From Sediminibacterium sp. (GTDB lineage: Bacteria > Bacteroidota > Bacteroidia > Chitinophagales > Chitinophagaceae): a stretch of 64,000 bases of DNA. The stretch is from positions 62,001 to 126,000 of the forward strand of contig NZ_JAHVAA010000007.1 of assembly GCF_019264485.1 (NCBI RefSeq). The letters are read 5' to 3'. Made by a program: the position numbers and the translations under genes. Below, piece by piece: positions 53,393 to 62,362 of the stretch (the first letter of the stretch is position 1; each line of letters opens with the position of its first letter). Below the pieces are notes generated by a model that saw only the letters and a list, made by a program, of their open reading frames with translations, was not told the DNA's origin and searched no databases.

Positions 53393-55072
53393 TTATTGCT
53401 TCTGTGCATTTGCTTCTGTGAAAGCACCTGCACGCTGGTATTGGATATAACGTTGCTGATAATATAGAACCCTTGCTGCATTGGGTTCATATACTGCATC
53501 AAAACCTTGTCCCATCTGCTCCATAGCGTCTTCTACTTTTGTATACACACCGGCAGCAGTGGCTGCAAACATGGCGGCACCCAATGCACAGGTCTGCTCA
53601 CTTTTATGAATGCGTATCGGCATGTTCATAATATCTGCCATTACCTGCATTATATAAGGAGAGCGTTTTGCTACACCACCTAATCCAATTAATCCTTTTA
53701 CCGGAACACCCTCATGAATAAAACGGTCTACTATCATCTTGGCGCCAAAACAGGTGGCTTCAACCAATGATTTAAAAATGGAGGGTGCATCAGTACCTAA
53801 ATTTAAGCCATGTAAACTACCTGTTAAAAACTGGTTGGCATCGGGTGTTCTTCTCCCGTTGAACCAGTCCAGCGCCAGTTCATCATCAGCCTGTAAGGGA
53901 AGTTTTGCTGCTTCCTGTGAAAGATAAGGAATGAGTTTATCAGAAAGTTCTTTTTCCAGTTTTGCTGTTGTTTGCTCATCAAGTATCTGCAACTCAGCTA
54001 TTAGTTGTTTAACCGGTCTTAAAATCAATTCTCGAAACCATGCATAAGTATCACCAAACGCAGACTGACCGGCTTCAAGCCCCAGCATACCTGGAATGAC
54101 TGATCCGTTTACTTGTCCGCAAATACCTTTTACTGTTTTCTCTCCTAAATCGGCATTGGGTGCTACAAGAATATCACAGGTTGAAGTACCCATCACTTTA
54201 CTCAGGTGATAAGGCTCAATCTGTCCACCCACCGCACCCATATGTGCATCAAAAGCACCTACGGCAACTACAACCGATGTTGACAAACCGAGTTTTTCTG
54301 CCCATTCAACAGAAAGATTACCGGCAGATTTGTCGGATGTATAAGCCTGTTTGCCGAGTGAATCAACATAACCATTCAGTAATGGATCTAGTTGGGTAAA
54401 AAAATCATTGGGAGGATATCCATTAAAAGCCTCTGCCCATAAACCTTTGTGGCCAGCGGCGCAAACACTTCTTTTGATATTCGCTACCTCTTTACCACCA
54501 GTCAGCAGAAATGGAATCCAGTCGCAATGTTCCACCCACGACACGCAGGCGTTGCGAACGGATTCATCGGTTCTTAATATGTGTAAGAGTTTGGCCCAGA
54601 ACCATTCTGAAGAATATATACCCCCTACAAACTGTAAATAGTTGGTTTCAAATTTTGTTGCATGCTGATTTATTTCAGCAGCTTCCTGCACACTGGTATG
54701 GTCTTTCCATAAAATAAACATGGCATTGGGGTTCTCTGCAAAGGCAGGATTCAATGCCAGTGGTTGGCCTGAAGCGTCTACTGCCACAGGTGTTGAACCG
54801 GTAGTATCGATACCAATGGCACGTATGTTTTCCGCAACCTGTAAGCCAGCTTTTTGTAAACAATCGGTAATGGTTGCGGTTAGTCCCTCTACATAATCAA
54901 GTGGGTGTTGTCTGAACTGACTTTCAGCAGCGTTGCAGTAGAGTCCTTTTTTCCAGCGGCTATAATAATGAACGGAAGAAGCTATTTCTTCACCAGAACC
55001 GGCATTTACAATAATGGAGCGAACGGAGTCGGTGCCATAATCTACACCAATAACGTAGTTGTCTTTTTTCAT
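53393..55072 (-). CDS. araB: L-Ribulokinase
   Basis: 559-residue FGGY-family kinase that phosphorylates L-ribulose. The ATP motif near the N-terminus is VIGVDYGTDSVRSIIV. Central marks are GIDTTGSTPVAVD and VGAFDAHMGAVGG with catalytic Asp. The late FGGY signature is GLIGLGGVAKRSPYIMQVMADIMNMPIRIHKSEQTCALGAAMFAATAAGVY. Length matches E. coli AraB (566). It is the first gene of the operon; the promoter and operator candidate lies about 30 bases upstream. Confidence 0.96.
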   Translation of the reverse strand: MKKDNYVIGVDYGTDSVRSIIVNAGSGEEIASSVHYYSRWKKGLYCNAAESQFRQHPLDYVEGLTATITDCLQKAGLQVAENIRAIGIDTTGSTPVAVDASGQPLALNPAFAENPNAMFILWKDHTSVQEAAEINQHATKFETNYLQFVGGIYSSEWFWAKLLHILRTDESVRNACVSWVEHCDWIPFLLTGGKEVANIKRSVCAAGHKGLWAEAFNGYPPNDFFTQLDPLLNGYVDSLGKQAYTSDKSAGNLSVEWAEKLGLSTSVVVAVGAFDAHMGAVGGQIEPYHLSKVMGTSTCDILVAPNADLGEKTVKGICGQVNGSVIPGMLGLEAGQSAFGDTYAWFRELILRPVKQLIAELQILDEQTTAKLEKELSDKLIPYLSQEAAKLPLQADDELALDWFNGRRTPDANQFLTGSLHGLNLGTDAPSIFKSLVEATCFGAKMIVDRFIHEGVPVKGLIGLGGVAKRSPYIMQVMADIMNMPIRIHKSEQTCALGAAMFAATAAGVYTKVEDAMEQMGQGFDAVYEPNAARVLYYQQRYIQYQRAGAFTEANAQKQ

Positions 55073-55099
55073 TGGCAGGCAATATGCGTTGTATAATTC

Positions 55100-55132
55100 G
55101 TGTCAAATTAACACTTAAAAATTGAAAACAAA
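55100..55132 (-). promoter_or_regulatory. araB promoter with candidate AraR operator
   Basis: On the minus strand TTTG (55132-55129) and TTAATTTG (55111-55104) are spaced 17 bases apart, a near-consensus Bacteroidota promoter. GTGTCAAATTAACAC (55100-55114 on the plus strand) is an imperfect palindrome covering the minus-7 box. A similar string occurs near 55951 upstream of galM. Binding by AraR is inference from position and repetition. Confidence 0.5.
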
Positions 55133-55158
55133 AAAAACAGGAAGAAATTTTCCTGTTT
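55128..55158 (-). terminator. Intrinsic terminator of araR
   Basis: On the minus strand AACAGGAA pairs with TTCCTGTT (loop AATTTC) followed by a run of T. The stem overlaps the araR stop codon at 55159-55157. It separates araR from the araBDA transcript. Confidence 0.8.
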
Positions 55159-55861
55159 ATTTCAAATTTCCCGGGTTGGGTATAAGGTTCAGAAAGGCGT
55201 GGAAATTAGCGGCATAGCGTCTTTTGTCGAGTTTATAATAGAAGGCGCCCTTTTTAGAACTTTCCTTGTCTTTGTCTTTTTGCTTTACCAGTAACTTGGT
55301 CGATTGCAGTTTTCGGCTGAAATTCCGTTTGTCGAACTGGTAATCAAAAATGCCTTCATATAGACTTTGTAATTGTGGCAGTGTAAATTTCTCGGGTAAA
55401 AGCTCAAACAGAATAGGGTGAAAAGCGGCTTTGTAGCGTAGTTTTTCCTTAGCCATGTCAACCATCTGCTGGTGGTCGAAAATGAGTTTGGGTGTGTCTT
55501 TTATCGGGAACCATTCTGCATGATAATCTTCATTCAGTTGTTTTTCATATTTATGAATGTCGATCAGTGCAAAGTAGGCTACAGAAACAGTGCGCTCAAT
55601 CGGGTCACGGGTTACATCACCAAAAGCATACAACTGCTCCATATATACACCTTCCAGACCTGTTAACTCTTTCAGGATACGGGCCGAGCCACTGGAGAAG
55701 TCTTCATCTTTCTGAATGAAACCACCCATTAAACTCCATTTTCCTTTTTCATATTCCAGCCCACGCTGAACCAGCAGGAGTTTCAGTTCTGTGCCGTCAA
55801 AGCCAAAGATGATACAATCTATGGCAACCAATATGCGTGTCTGTTTATGATACCTGACCAT
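55157..55861 (-). CDS. araR: AraR-type transcriptional regulator (Nudix plus winged helix)
   Basis: 234 residues. Residues about 1-150 are a Nudix-like domain (IDCIIFGFDGTELKLLLVQRGLEYEKGKWSLMGGFIQKDEDF). The Nudix box is degenerate: the REUxEE catalytic core is replaced by the RILKEL wording, so hydrolysis is unlikely. A winged-helix DNA-binding domain follows (about 155-234, FTLPQLQSLYEGIFDYQFDKRNFSRKLQSTKLL). This is the architecture of the Bacteroides L-arabinose repressor AraR, in which arabinose binds the Nudix domain. It is encoded directly upstream of araBDA and divergent from galM, so autoregulation and control of both arms are likely. Effector binding has not been shown here. Confidence 0.88.
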   Translation of the reverse strand: MVRYHKQTRILVAIDCIIFGFDGTELKLLLVQRGLEYEKGKWSLMGGFIQKDEDFSSGSARILKELTGLEGVYMEQLYAFGDVTRDPIERTVSVAYFALIDIHKYEKQLNEDYHAEWFPIKDTPKLIFDHQQMVDMAKEKLRYKAAFHPILFELLPEKFTLPQLQSLYEGIFDYQFDKRNFSRKLQSTKLLVKQKDKDKESSKKGAFYYKLDKRRYAANFHAFLNLIPNPGNLK

Positions 55862-55948
55862 AATACTGTGCTATCTCAGAAGTGTGAGTGATTGGTTTTC
55901 AAAGTAACAAATCTCAGGATTAAATATAAGTATTCCGAAAAAAATAAT

Positions 55949-55965
55949 AAGTGTTTTTTTTACAA
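55949..55965 (+). promoter_or_regulatory. Possible second AraR site upstream of galM
   Basis: AAGTGTTTTTTTTACAA (55949-55965) shares AAGTGTTnnTTTnACA with the minus-strand reading of the araB site. It lies about 85 bases upstream of galM and on the far side of the araR start. A CTAATTTG box (55980-55987) further downstream may be the galM minus-7 element. A weak match on its own. Confidence 0.35.
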
Positions 55966-56047
55966 TTAATAATTTTTCTCTAATTTGGTACGGCCCTTTA
56001 AGGGTTTCAGGATAATTTACATCGATTGCAAACCATATCATAACCAT

Positions 56048-57205
56048 ATGAAAAAATTACAGTGTATAGCCGTTTTAGCCATTACTACCTTACTGGTACA
56101 ATGTACATCTTCACCCGCAGATAAAACAACTGCTACAGTGCTTGATACGGCTGCATTAAAGGCCGCTTATGAAACTACGGTTGACAACAAAGCTGTTCAA
56201 TTATACATACTGAAAAATAGCAGTGGTGTTCAGGCGGCTATTACCAATTATGGAGGAAGAGTGGTAGCGCTGGTGGTGCCTGATAAAAATGGTGTGATGA
56301 CCGATATTACTTTGGGTTACGATAGCCTGAATCATTATCGTACCCGAAGCGAAACATATTTTGGAGCATTGATAGGTCGCTATGGGAATCGTATTGCAAA
56401 AGCAAAATTTTCCCTGAATGGCAAAACCTACCAACTGGCTGCTAACAATGGTGTAAACAGTTTACATGGCGGGCCAAAGGGTTTTCATAACCAGGTTTGG
56501 GACGCTGTTCAGAAAGATGATCACACTTTAGAATTAAGCTATGTATCAAAAGACGGTGAAGAAGGCTATCCAGGTAACCTTACTGTGAAAGTTGTATATA
56601 CATTAACTGATGCCAATGAATTAAAGATCGATTATGAAGCCAGTACCGACCAGGCTACAGTGGTGAATCTCACTAACCACGCGTATTTTAACCTGAACGG
56701 ACAGGGGAATGAAACCATTACCGACCATATACTTACTATATATGCATCTAAATATTCTGCAGTTGATACAACCCTCATTCCTGCAGGAGATCCGGTTACA
56801 GTAGAAGGCACACCATTTGATTTCAGAACGGCAAAACAGATTGGTAAAGAAATCGCGGCTGATCATGTACAGATTAAAAACGGACTTGGTTACGATCACA
56901 ATTTTGTACTTGATAAAAAGCAGTCCAATGGTTTAGAGAAAGCTGCATCGGTATATGCAGGTTCAACTGGTATATTGATGGATGTATTCACTACCGAACC
57001 TGCCATACAGTTTTACAGTGGCAATTTTCTTGATGGTAAACTGGTGGGTAAGCAACAGAAAGCATATGGTCATCGTTCAGCATTTTGTCTGGAAACACAG
57101 CATTATCCAGATGCGCCTAATCAACCATCATTTCCATCCACGACCCTTGAGCCTGGAAAAAAATACCTGACAACAACTGTTTATCAGTTTGGTATTCAGA
57201 AATAA
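56048..57205 (+). CDS. galM: Aldose 1-epimerase, lipoprotein
   Basis: 385 residues from the ATG at 56048; upstream in-frame codons do not resemble a signal peptide and were excluded. The lipoprotein signal peptide (LVQC, Cys about 19) predicts an extracytoplasmic membrane anchor, unlike cytoplasmic E. coli GalM. The mutarotase fold has ITNYGGRVVALVVPDKNG, ALIGRYGNRIAKAKFSLNGKTYQL, NSLHGGPKGFHNQVW (catalytic His), NLTNHAYFNLNGQG (second His) and a C-terminal Glu in LETQHYPDAPNQPSFPS. It converts anomers of arabinose or galactose, aiding uptake of sugar released by the GH127 and GH51 enzymes encoded downstream. Confidence 0.93.
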   Translation: MKKLQCIAVLAITTLLVQCTSSPADKTTATVLDTAALKAAYETTVDNKAVQLYILKNSSGVQAAITNYGGRVVALVVPDKNGVMTDITLGYDSLNHYRTRSETYFGALIGRYGNRIAKAKFSLNGKTYQLAANNGVNSLHGGPKGFHNQVWDAVQKDDHTLELSYVSKDGEEGYPGNLTVKVVYTLTDANELKIDYEASTDQATVVNLTNHAYFNLNGQGNETITDHILTIYASKYSAVDTTLIPAGDPVTVEGTPFDFRTAKQIGKEIAADHVQIKNGLGYDHNFVLDKKQSNGLEKAASVYAGSTGILMDVFTTEPAIQFYSGNFLDGKLVGKQQKAYGHRSAFCLETQHYPDAPNQPSFPSTTLEPGKKYLTTTVYQFGIQK

Positions 57206-57362
57206 CAAAATAGATTCAGGATTGGTTAATATCTGAAAATATAAAACATAAGCGCAACTGTAATTTTAGACTGATTGTAAGTCTCGCTAAGAATGGTTTA
57301 ACCCTGCATGAATACCGGTTTTACGAAAGGCCGGTGATAGATCAAATATAAATTTTGGAAAC

Positions 57363-59768
57363 ATGAGTATCTGCAAAAACAATTTTTTTGTTGCCGGAAT
57401 CTTATTGTCTGTATGTAACCTGAATGCTCAGGTGAAAGACTATCCCATTCAACCGGTAACATTCAATCATGTACATGTACATGATCAGTTTTGGGCACCC
57501 CGAATTACTACAAATGCGGAAGTTACGATTCCCTATGTCTTGCAAAAGTGTCGTGAAACGGGCCGTGTAGATAATTTTCTGAAAGCGGCGGGTAAGATGC
57601 CCCCGGGTAAATTAACAGAATATCCTTTTGATGATTCTGATATTTTCAAAGTAATTGAAGGTGCTTCATACGCATTGCAGGTAAAATCAAATCCGGCGCT
57701 TGATAAATCGGTTGATTCCCTGATAGCCGTTATTGCAGACGCACAGGAACCCGATGGTTATCTCTATACTTTTCGTACGATGAAGCCTGAAAAACTACAC
57801 CCATGGATCAGTCCAAAACGTTGGGAAAAAGACCCTGACCTGAGCCATGAACTTTATAATGCAGGTCATTTATATGAAGCGGCAGTGGCGCATTTCCTTT
57901 CTACAGGCAAAAAAAACCTGCTGAATATTGCTACCAAAAATGCTGACCTGATTGTTAAAGATTTTCTGCATGGCAAAGCGCCTTATTTCCCGGGTCATCA
58001 GGTAATTGAAACAGGTTTGTCAAGACTGTATCGGGTAACCGGCAAAAAAGAATACCTCGATCTCGCTAAATACTTTTTAGATATCCGTGGAAACGGACAG
58101 GTAAGGGGCTCGCAGTACAGCCAGTCGCATAAACCTGTGGTTCAGCAAAATGAAGCAGTAGGTCATGCTGTACGTGCGGCTTATATGTACACGGGTATGG
58201 CAGATGTGGCAGCACTTACTGGCGATGCCTCCTACATTAAAGCCATCGACAATATCTGGTCTGATGTAGTAACAAAAAAAATGTACCTCACGGGTGGTAT
58301 CGGTGCAACAGGTGCTGGAGAAGCATTTGGAGCTGCTTATGAATTACCGAATATGTCGGCCTATGCAGAAACCTGCGCCTCTATTGCCAATGTGTATTGG
58401 AACATCCGTATGTTTTTATTGCATGGCGATGCGAAATATGTGGATGTAATGGAACGTGTATTGTACAATGGCGTATTATCTGGTATTGCGCAGGATGGAA
58501 AAAAATTCTTCTATCCAAACCCACTGGCATCTATGGGTCAGCATTCGCGTAGTGCATGGTTTGGTTGTGCCTGTTGTATTTCAAACGTAACCCGTTTTAT
58601 GCCTTCTGTTCCCGGTTATGTGTATGCGCAGGATCAGAATAATGTATATGTAAACCTGTTTATGACCAATGAGGCTGATGTTGTATTGCCAGCAGGAAAA
58701 TTAAAAATTGCACAGGAAACAGCCTATCCATGGGAAGGTGCAGTAAAAATTACTGTAAACCCAGAAAAACAGATTCCGTTTGCATTGCGTGTAAGAATAC
58801 CGGGTTGGGCCAGACAGGAAGCGGTTCCTGGCGACTTGTATCGTTTCGCAGATCAGCAACAAACAAAGATTCAGATCAGCATAAATGGTAAACCGGTTGA
58901 GTACACACTCGAAAAGGGCTATGCTGTATTTAACCGTAGCTGGAAAAAAGGGGATGTGGTAAGTTTCACATTACCGATGGAGATTGAAAAAGTATTAGCC
59001 AACGAAAAAATAAAAGACGATCAGGGTAGATTCGCTTTGCAGAGAGGACCATTGGTTTTTTGTCTGGAAGGTCCTGATCATGCTGATAAAGTAGTTCAAA
59101 ATATAGTGGTTCCACAACAGGCTTCATTAAAAGAATCATTTGATCCACAATTATTAAACGGTGTGTTATTGCTGAATGGTACAGGCAGTGCTACAACACG
59201 ACAATTGAACACGGAAGCCTTACTGAAAAAAGACCAGCCTGTAAAAGCCATTCCTTATTACTCATGGAACAACCGTGGTTCAGGTGAAATGGTTGTGTGG
59301 ATTCCTTATGTGGAAACTGCAGCACGTCCTAAACCGGCACCAACAATTGCTTCGAAAAGTAAGATCAGTGGTTCTATCAATAACCAGCGGATGCTGAGTG
59401 CTTTGAATGACCAGTTTGAACCTTCCAATTCAGAAGATAAATCTGCACTCTACCTGCATTGGTGGCCTAAAAAAGATACGGAAGAGTGGATACAATATGA
59501 TTTTAGTGAGGAGCAAACAGTGACGGAGTCGAAAGTATACTGGTATGATGATAGTCCTTTTGGTGGATGTCGTATTCCGGCATCATGGGAACTTTTATAC
59601 AAACAAGGCGATCAGTGGGTGCCTGTGCAAACTTCAGCACCTTATGAAAATGCAAAAGACAAATACAATACAGTTCGCTTTGCACCGGTAAAAACAACGG
59701 CTATACGAATGAAAATTCGTTTACCAAAAGATCATGCTACCGGTGTTCATGAATGGATCATCAAATAA
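57363..59768 (+). CDS. GH127 beta-L-arabinofuranosidase
   Basis: 801 residues, exported (signal peptide about 1-22, ILLSVCNLNAQ). The DUF1680/GH127 catalytic barrel spans about 30-640. The family zinc site is fully present: Glu336 and Cys338 in YAETCASIANVYW, and Cys404-Cys405 in FGCACCISNVTR, matching Glu338/Cys340/Cys417/Cys418 of Bifidobacterium HypBA1, where the latter cysteine is the nucleophile. The last 130 residues (GSINNQRMLSALNDQFEP onward, with WIQYDFSEEQTVTESKVYWYDD) form a discoidin (F5/8)-like beta domain. HypBA1 removes beta-L-arabinofuranose from hydroxyproline-linked chains of extensin. A GH127 of other specificity, such as DHA-type, is less likely. It is followed by GH51 at 17 bases. 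Confidence 0.92.
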   Translation: MSICKNNFFVAGILLSVCNLNAQVKDYPIQPVTFNHVHVHDQFWAPRITTNAEVTIPYVLQKCRETGRVDNFLKAAGKMPPGKLTEYPFDDSDIFKVIEGASYALQVKSNPALDKSVDSLIAVIADAQEPDGYLYTFRTMKPEKLHPWISPKRWEKDPDLSHELYNAGHLYEAAVAHFLSTGKKNLLNIATKNADLIVKDFLHGKAPYFPGHQVIETGLSRLYRVTGKKEYLDLAKYFLDIRGNGQVRGSQYSQSHKPVVQQNEAVGHAVRAAYMYTGMADVAALTGDASYIKAIDNIWSDVVTKKMYLTGGIGATGAGEAFGAAYELPNMSAYAETCASIANVYWNIRMFLLHGDAKYVDVMERVLYNGVLSGIAQDGKKFFYPNPLASMGQHSRSAWFGCACCISNVTRFMPSVPGYVYAQDQNNVYVNLFMTNEADVVLPAGKLKIAQETAYPWEGAVKITVNPEKQIPFALRVRIPGWARQEAVPGDLYRFADQQQTKIQISINGKPVEYTLEKGYAVFNRSWKKGDVVSFTLPMEIEKVLANEKIKDDQGRFALQRGPLVFCLEGPDHADKVVQNIVVPQQASLKESFDPQLLNGVLLLNGTGSATTRQLNTEALLKKDQPVKAIPYYSWNNRGSGEMVVWIPYVETAARPKPAPTIASKSKISGSINNQRMLSALNDQFEPSNSEDKSALYLHWWPKKDTEEWIQYDFSEEQTVTESKVYWYDDSPFGGCRIPASWELLYKQGDQWVPVQTSAPYENAKDKYNTVRFAPVKTTAIRMKIRLPKDHATGVHEWIIK

Positions 59769-59785
59769 AAACCAAGCAAGCAGTT

Positions 59786-62362
59786 ATGCAAGTCAATCAT
59801 TCTTTTCGTACAATGTTGATGGGATGCTTTATTGCATCGGCATCCTTAAGTGTGGCACAGGAACGTGCGTCGATGAAAATAAATACAGACAAGGTTAAGA
59901 ATACTGTATCACCGAACCTACATGGTATTTTCTTTGAAGAAATAAGTCATGGGGGTGAAGGTGGTCTCTATGCTGAAATGATCCAGAACCGTGGTTTTGA
60001 GGAGAGTCGCATACCTCCGGGAGCAGTGGTAGAAAATGGAATGCTGAACGCCAATCCAAATAAGAAACCACATTATAACCTGAATGGAAGAGCAAGCGAC
60101 TGGCGTATGCCATGGCCCGTTAAAACAGCAATGCCTTATTGGAAATTATCAATAGGTGAAGGGGCCAAAGTAAACGCTACAGTGAGTACCGATAACCCAT
60201 TAACAACAGCTACACCGCAGTCTGCATTGCTTTCAGTTGAAAAATTATCTGGAACAGGAAAGGATTATTTTATAAATGAAGGGTTCTGGGGTTTTGATAT
60301 TAAAAAAGGGGAATCTTATTCCCTGAGTTTTTATACAAAGACAAATGCTGATTACAAAGGACCATTGACAGTGGTGTTACTTTCTTCTGCCGGAAAGGAA
60401 ATAGCATCACATACATTCAAATCAGTAAATAGTAAAGACTGGAAAAAACTCAACTGTACATTAACAGCATCTGAAACAGATGGTAAATCCAGTTTTGCTT
60501 TCAGACTGGAATCAACAGGAGAAATTTCATTCGATTTTGTTTCCTTATTTCCGAAGAAAACCTTTAAAAACAGACCCAACGGTTTGCGAGCCGATCTGGC
60601 TCAATATCTGGCAGATTTGAAACCTGCTTTTGTACGCTGGCCAGGAGGCTGTTTTGTAGAAGGAGTGAATGTTGAAAGTGCACCCAACTGGAAAAATGCA
60701 ATAGGCCCACTCGAAAACAGACCTGGTACATTCAGCGTATGGGGATACTGGTCGAGTGATGGTTTTGGCTATCATGAATATTTACAGTTTTGTGAGGATA
60801 TTAAGTCAGATGCTTTATACGTTTTTAATGCCGGTGTTTCCTGTGAATTCAGGAGTGGCACTTTTATCAGCGACGGAGAAGTTCAGGCTGTAATTGATGA
60901 TGTGCTCGATGCCATTGAATATGCCGTTGGCCCCGTTAGTTCTAAATGGGGTAAAGTACGTGCACAGAATGGTCATCCGAAGCCTTTCCCTTTAAAATAT
61001 GTGGAAGTAGGTAATGAACAGCATGGCCCATGGTATGCTAAAAGATACAATCGTTTCCATGAAGCGATCAAGGCAAAATATCCGGATATCAAGATTGTAT
61101 CCAGTATGGGTATTGGTGATATCAATCGCCGAACATTAGACAGCATCAAAGTAACGGATGTTGCTGATGAGCATGCTTATAAAAGTGCTTTCTGGTCGTT
61201 TTCCAATTATGATCATTTCGATAATTATAAAAGAGGCGATTATGAAGTATATGTAGGAGAATATGCTACAAATGCCGGTGTGGGAAATGGTAATATGCAG
61301 GCTGCTTTAAATGATGCCGCTTATATACTGGGTATGGAAAATAACGGTGACCTGGTAAAAATGTCGAGTTATGCTCCTTTGTTTGAAAACGTAAATACAA
61401 GACACTGGCCGGTAAATCTTATCAAGTATAAAGCAGACAGCAGTTTTGCACGTATATCATACTACACCATTCAGTTGATGAATGACCAGCGGTCGGATGA
61501 AAATTTACCCATCTCATTGCAACAAAGAGAAGGGGCCGTAAAAAAACCAAAGAACAAAGGAAGCATCGGACTGGCAACCTGGGATACACAAACAGAATAC
61601 CGCAATATCGAAGTGGTTCAAAATGGTCAGACCGTTTACCAGAGTGATTTTGTGAATAAAGCTGATGAATGGCAGTCGGTAAGAGGCTCCTGGCAGGTTA
61701 AAGACGGAGCTATGGGACAAACTGCACAAGGGGCACAAAGGTTAATGATTCTGAAAGACAAATCTTTTGATACCTATACTTTAAAACTGGAAGCCAGAAA
61801 GCTTTCGGGAACCAATGCCTTTATTATTCCTTTTGCGGTGAATGGAACCGGTTCTATGTTACGGGCTCATATCGGAGCACTCGTAAATAACAGTACGGTA
61901 TTTGAAATTGTAAGTGAAGGGTCTGTAGCGAATGTGTCGCCCACCAGACGACTCACTAAACCTATTGAAACAGGTAAATGGTACAAAATAAGACTGGAAG
62001 TAGGTTACGATAAAGTAGACTGTTACCTTGATGATGTTTTGTTACTCTCATATACCGAACCAAAAAAACTCATTGGTATAGCAGGTCGTGATAAAAAGAC
62101 CGGCGACCTGATTGTGAAAATGGTAAATGGGAATGACGAAGCCATTGAAACTGAGATTGAACTTGAGGGTACTGTTGAAGCATCAGGTGCGTATAAGGCA
62201 TACACCATTGCTTCAGGCGAAACTGCAGCAGAAAATTCATTTACTGAGCCAAAAAAATACATACCGGTTGCTACGGCAGGGAAAACTACAGGTGCTAAAA
62301 AACTGGTTCATAGTTTCCCCAAATATTCTATCACCGTTTTACGGATACCCACAAAAAAATAA
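59786..62362 (+). CDS. GH51 alpha-L-arabinofuranosidase
   Basis: 858 residues from the ATG at 59786; a codon 33 bases earlier overlaps the GH127 gene. The signal peptide is at about 6-25 (MGCFIASASLSVAQ). The catalytic (beta/alpha)8 barrel starts at NLHGIFFEEISHGGEGGLYAEMIQNRGFEE and is interrupted by a CBM4/9-like insert (about 75-240, ending SFDFVSLFP). Catalytic acid/base Glu411 is in VEVGNEQHGPWYA, and nucleophile Glu492 is in VYVGEYATNAGVG. A second insertion of about 140 residues (about 600-740, concanavalin-like, with WQSVRGSWQVKDGA) precedes the C-terminal beta domain. It releases arabinose from arabinan, arabinoxylan or arabinogalactan side chains. It is coupled to the peptidase gene by a stop/start overlap. 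Confidence 0.92.
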   Translation: MQVNHSFRTMLMGCFIASASLSVAQERASMKINTDKVKNTVSPNLHGIFFEEISHGGEGGLYAEMIQNRGFEESRIPPGAVVENGMLNANPNKKPHYNLNGRASDWRMPWPVKTAMPYWKLSIGEGAKVNATVSTDNPLTTATPQSALLSVEKLSGTGKDYFINEGFWGFDIKKGESYSLSFYTKTNADYKGPLTVVLLSSAGKEIASHTFKSVNSKDWKKLNCTLTASETDGKSSFAFRLESTGEISFDFVSLFPKKTFKNRPNGLRADLAQYLADLKPAFVRWPGGCFVEGVNVESAPNWKNAIGPLENRPGTFSVWGYWSSDGFGYHEYLQFCEDIKSDALYVFNAGVSCEFRSGTFISDGEVQAVIDDVLDAIEYAVGPVSSKWGKVRAQNGHPKPFPLKYVEVGNEQHGPWYAKRYNRFHEAIKAKYPDIKIVSSMGIGDINRRTLDSIKVTDVADEHAYKSAFWSFSNYDHFDNYKRGDYEVYVGEYATNAGVGNGNMQAALNDAAYILGMENNGDLVKMSSYAPLFENVNTRHWPVNLIKYKADSSFARISYYTIQLMNDQRSDENLPISLQQREGAVKKPKNKGSIGLATWDTQTEYRNIEVVQNGQTVYQSDFVNKADEWQSVRGSWQVKDGAMGQTAQGAQRLMILKDKSFDTYTLKLEARKLSGTNAFIIPFAVNGTGSMLRAHIGALVNNSTVFEIVSEGSVANVSPTRRLTKPIETGKWYKIRLEVGYDKVDCYLDDVLLLSYTEPKKLIGIAGRDKKTGDLIVKMVNGNDEAIETEIELEGTVEASGAYKAYTIASGETAAENSFTEPKKYIPVATAGKTTGAKKLVHSFPKYSITVLRIPTKK

